Source of the DNA: Candidatus Poseidoniia archaeon
GTDB taxonomy: Archaea; Thermoplasmatota; Poseidoniia; MGIII; CG-Epi1
Assembly (NCBI GenBank): GCA_029941645.1
Contig: JAPYSZ010000055.1
Coordinates: 1-6,294, forward strand
Reading direction: 5' to 3'
DNA: 6,294 nucleotides
Of the stretch, positions 5,414 through 6,294 are shown one piece after another. The notes beneath the pieces were generated by a model. It was not told where the DNA came from, made no database searches, and saw only the letters and a program-made list of their open reading frames with translations. Both the position numbers and the translations under genes were made by a program. Position 1 is the first letter of the stretch, and the number at the start of each line of letters is the position of its first letter.

Positions 5414-6225
5414 GATTACTAGGGAATGCACAAGATGCAGGACGTCCTCAGTTAGGTTGTACCGAGAAGTGTTGTAAGGATGCAAGGCGTAATACACATT
5501 TGTCTCGAATGCCTGTTTCTTTAGGTTTACATGGAGAACAATTTGGAATTGTAGAAGCAACTAGGTGTATCGGAGATCAGATATCTTTGATGGGTAATTC
5601 TCAGATATCGGAAGTGTGGTTAACTCATGCACATTTAGGCCACATAGAAGGTCTTGGTCAATTTGGTAGAGAATCATTTAATTCTAAGAATGTGAAACTT
5701 CGGTGTTCAGAGTCTGTCGCTAATTATGTAATGAAACATCCAATTTGGAAAAAATTAATTGAAAGAGGGAACCTAACCTTTGACAAATTTAAATCCGATA
5801 CTATAGTTCCTATTGAAGTACCACATCGTGCTCAAGATTTCGATACCCATGCAATTCTTTTTAAGGGAAAAAATAACAATATCTTGTTTTTGCCAGACCA
5901 TGATAGGTGGGAGAAAACATTGGATTTTGTAGAATACAATAATCCCAAAGAGTGGTTCAGTTCATTAGAGGCAAACATAATTCTTTTAGATGGAACTTTT
6001 TGGAATTCTAGTGAACTTAAAGGTAGAATTCAGGCTAATGTACCTCACCCTACGGTAAGTGAAACCCTTGATTTGATTGGTGAGAGAAGTGCGAATGATC
6101 CAAGAGTAATTTTCATTCATTTAAATCATACTAATCCTCTTCATTATCCAAATTCGGATGAATACCAAAAAGTGACAAGTTTAGGTTGGGAAGTTGGAGA
6201 GGAAGGTATGGAGCTCAATCTCTAA
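5398..6225 (+). CDS. PqqB-like metallo-beta-lactamase-fold hydrolase with HxHxGH motif
   Basis: A 275-residue MBL-fold protein of the PqqB-like branch. The N-terminus has the branch's LLGNAQDAGRPQLGC block with cysteines C21, C25 and C26. The metal motif is HAHLGH (H77, H79, G81, H82): glycine replaces the aspartate of the classical HxHxDH. Further ligand candidates are H143 (VPHR), D167 (LPDHDRW) and H241/H244 (HLNHTNP). EFGRE-type sequence after the motif (GQFGRESF) also fits this branch as I remember it. No signal peptide, so cytoplasmic. There is no pqqA, pqqC, pqqD or pqqE nearby, so a role in PQQ synthesis is not suggested; the true substrate is unknown. Cotranscribed and probably translationally coupled with the C26 hydrolase (16-base overlap), which hints at consecutive hydrolytic steps. 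Start chosen by the Shine-Dalgarno and the conserved N-terminus. Confidence 0.9.
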   Translation: MYDRIRLLGNAQDAGRPQLGCTEKCCKDARRNTHLSRMPVSLGLHGEQFGIVEATRCIGDQISLMGNSQISEVWLTHAHLGHIEGLGQFGRESFNSKNVKLRCSESVANYVMKHPIWKKLIERGNLTFDKFKSDTIVPIEVPHRAQDFDTHAILFKGKNNNILFLPDHDRWEKTLDFVEYNNPKEWFSSLEANIILLDGTFWNSSELKGRIQANVPHPTVSETLDLIGERSANDPRVIFIHLNHTNPLHYPNSDEYQKVTSLGWEVGEEGMELNL

Positions 6226-6242
6226 TGTTTACTAGGATAAGG

Positions 6243-6247
6243 TTTTT
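6243..6247 (+). terminator. Possible T-run terminator after the C26-MBL operon
   Basis: Five Ts lie 18 bases after the MBL stop on the non-template strand, in what appears to be non-coding sequence. This fits hairpin-independent archaeal termination, but a five-base run is common in AT-rich DNA. Confidence 0.3.
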
Positions 6248-6294
6248 ACGAAGAAATATGTAAGACTAATAAATCTCTTGATTTGGAAGAGTTT

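Noticed and set aside
5295..5560. Short frames on both strands around the C26-MBL junction
   Set aside because: They overlap two recognised families and show no protein-like features of their own.
6226..6294. A gene at the right edge: 12-codon ORF at 6225-6263, minus-strand frames open from the edge to stops at 6246-6248 or 6232-6234, and a plus frame open from 6241
   Set aside because: All are too short to judge. A convergent gene ending here would suit the compact layout, but no frame has a recognisable motif.

Overview
The window is a compact, AT-rich stretch (roughly 37-40% GC by eye) with ten genes. The style is archaeal. The best-supported promoter is a TATA box about 30 bases before a start codon, genes at transcript starts have almost no leader and no Shine-Dalgarno (SD), and some genes inside operons do have an SD. 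Bacterial-looking families are mixed in: an ArgO-type exporter, a C26 amidotransferase and a PqqB-like hydrolase. My tentative reading is a marine, Poseidoniia-like (Marine Group II/III) euryarchaeon. No rRNA or other decisive marker is present, so this is inference.

Left part (1-2345). A left-truncated cysteinyl-tRNA synthetase gene (cysS, + strand) runs to 920 and meets a leftward operon tail to tail with a 4-base stop-codon overlap. That operon reads GTG-started thymidylate kinase (tmk), then a small three-helix membrane protein of unknown function. An unrecognised gene of about 99 residues lies upstream on the same strand.

Middle part (2346-3562). A 170-195 bp divergent intergenic region carries an interrupted inverted repeat and a good TATA box. 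From there rightward run an 87-residue cysteine-rich protein of unknown function with a higher-GC gene, a 38-residue charged micro-protein (2829-2945) that is easily missed, and an ArgO/LysE-family amino acid exporter starting at TTG five bases after the micro-ORF stop. This three-gene run is the part of the window I cannot explain from known systems.

Right part (3559-6294). A class-V PLP-dependent enzyme (- strand) ends against the exporter with a second 4-base stop overlap and is divergent from a two-gene operon: a peptidase C26-type glutamine-amidotransferase-fold hydrolase, overlapping by 16 bases a PqqB-like metallo-beta-lactamase-fold protein with an HxHxGH metal motif. The last 69 bases contain no gene I can support.

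Functionally the window combines translation (cysS), DNA precursor synthesis (tmk) and amino acid or amide metabolism (exporter, PLP enzyme, gamma-glutamyl-type hydrolase). I see no mobile element, CRISPR array, tRNA or rRNA.
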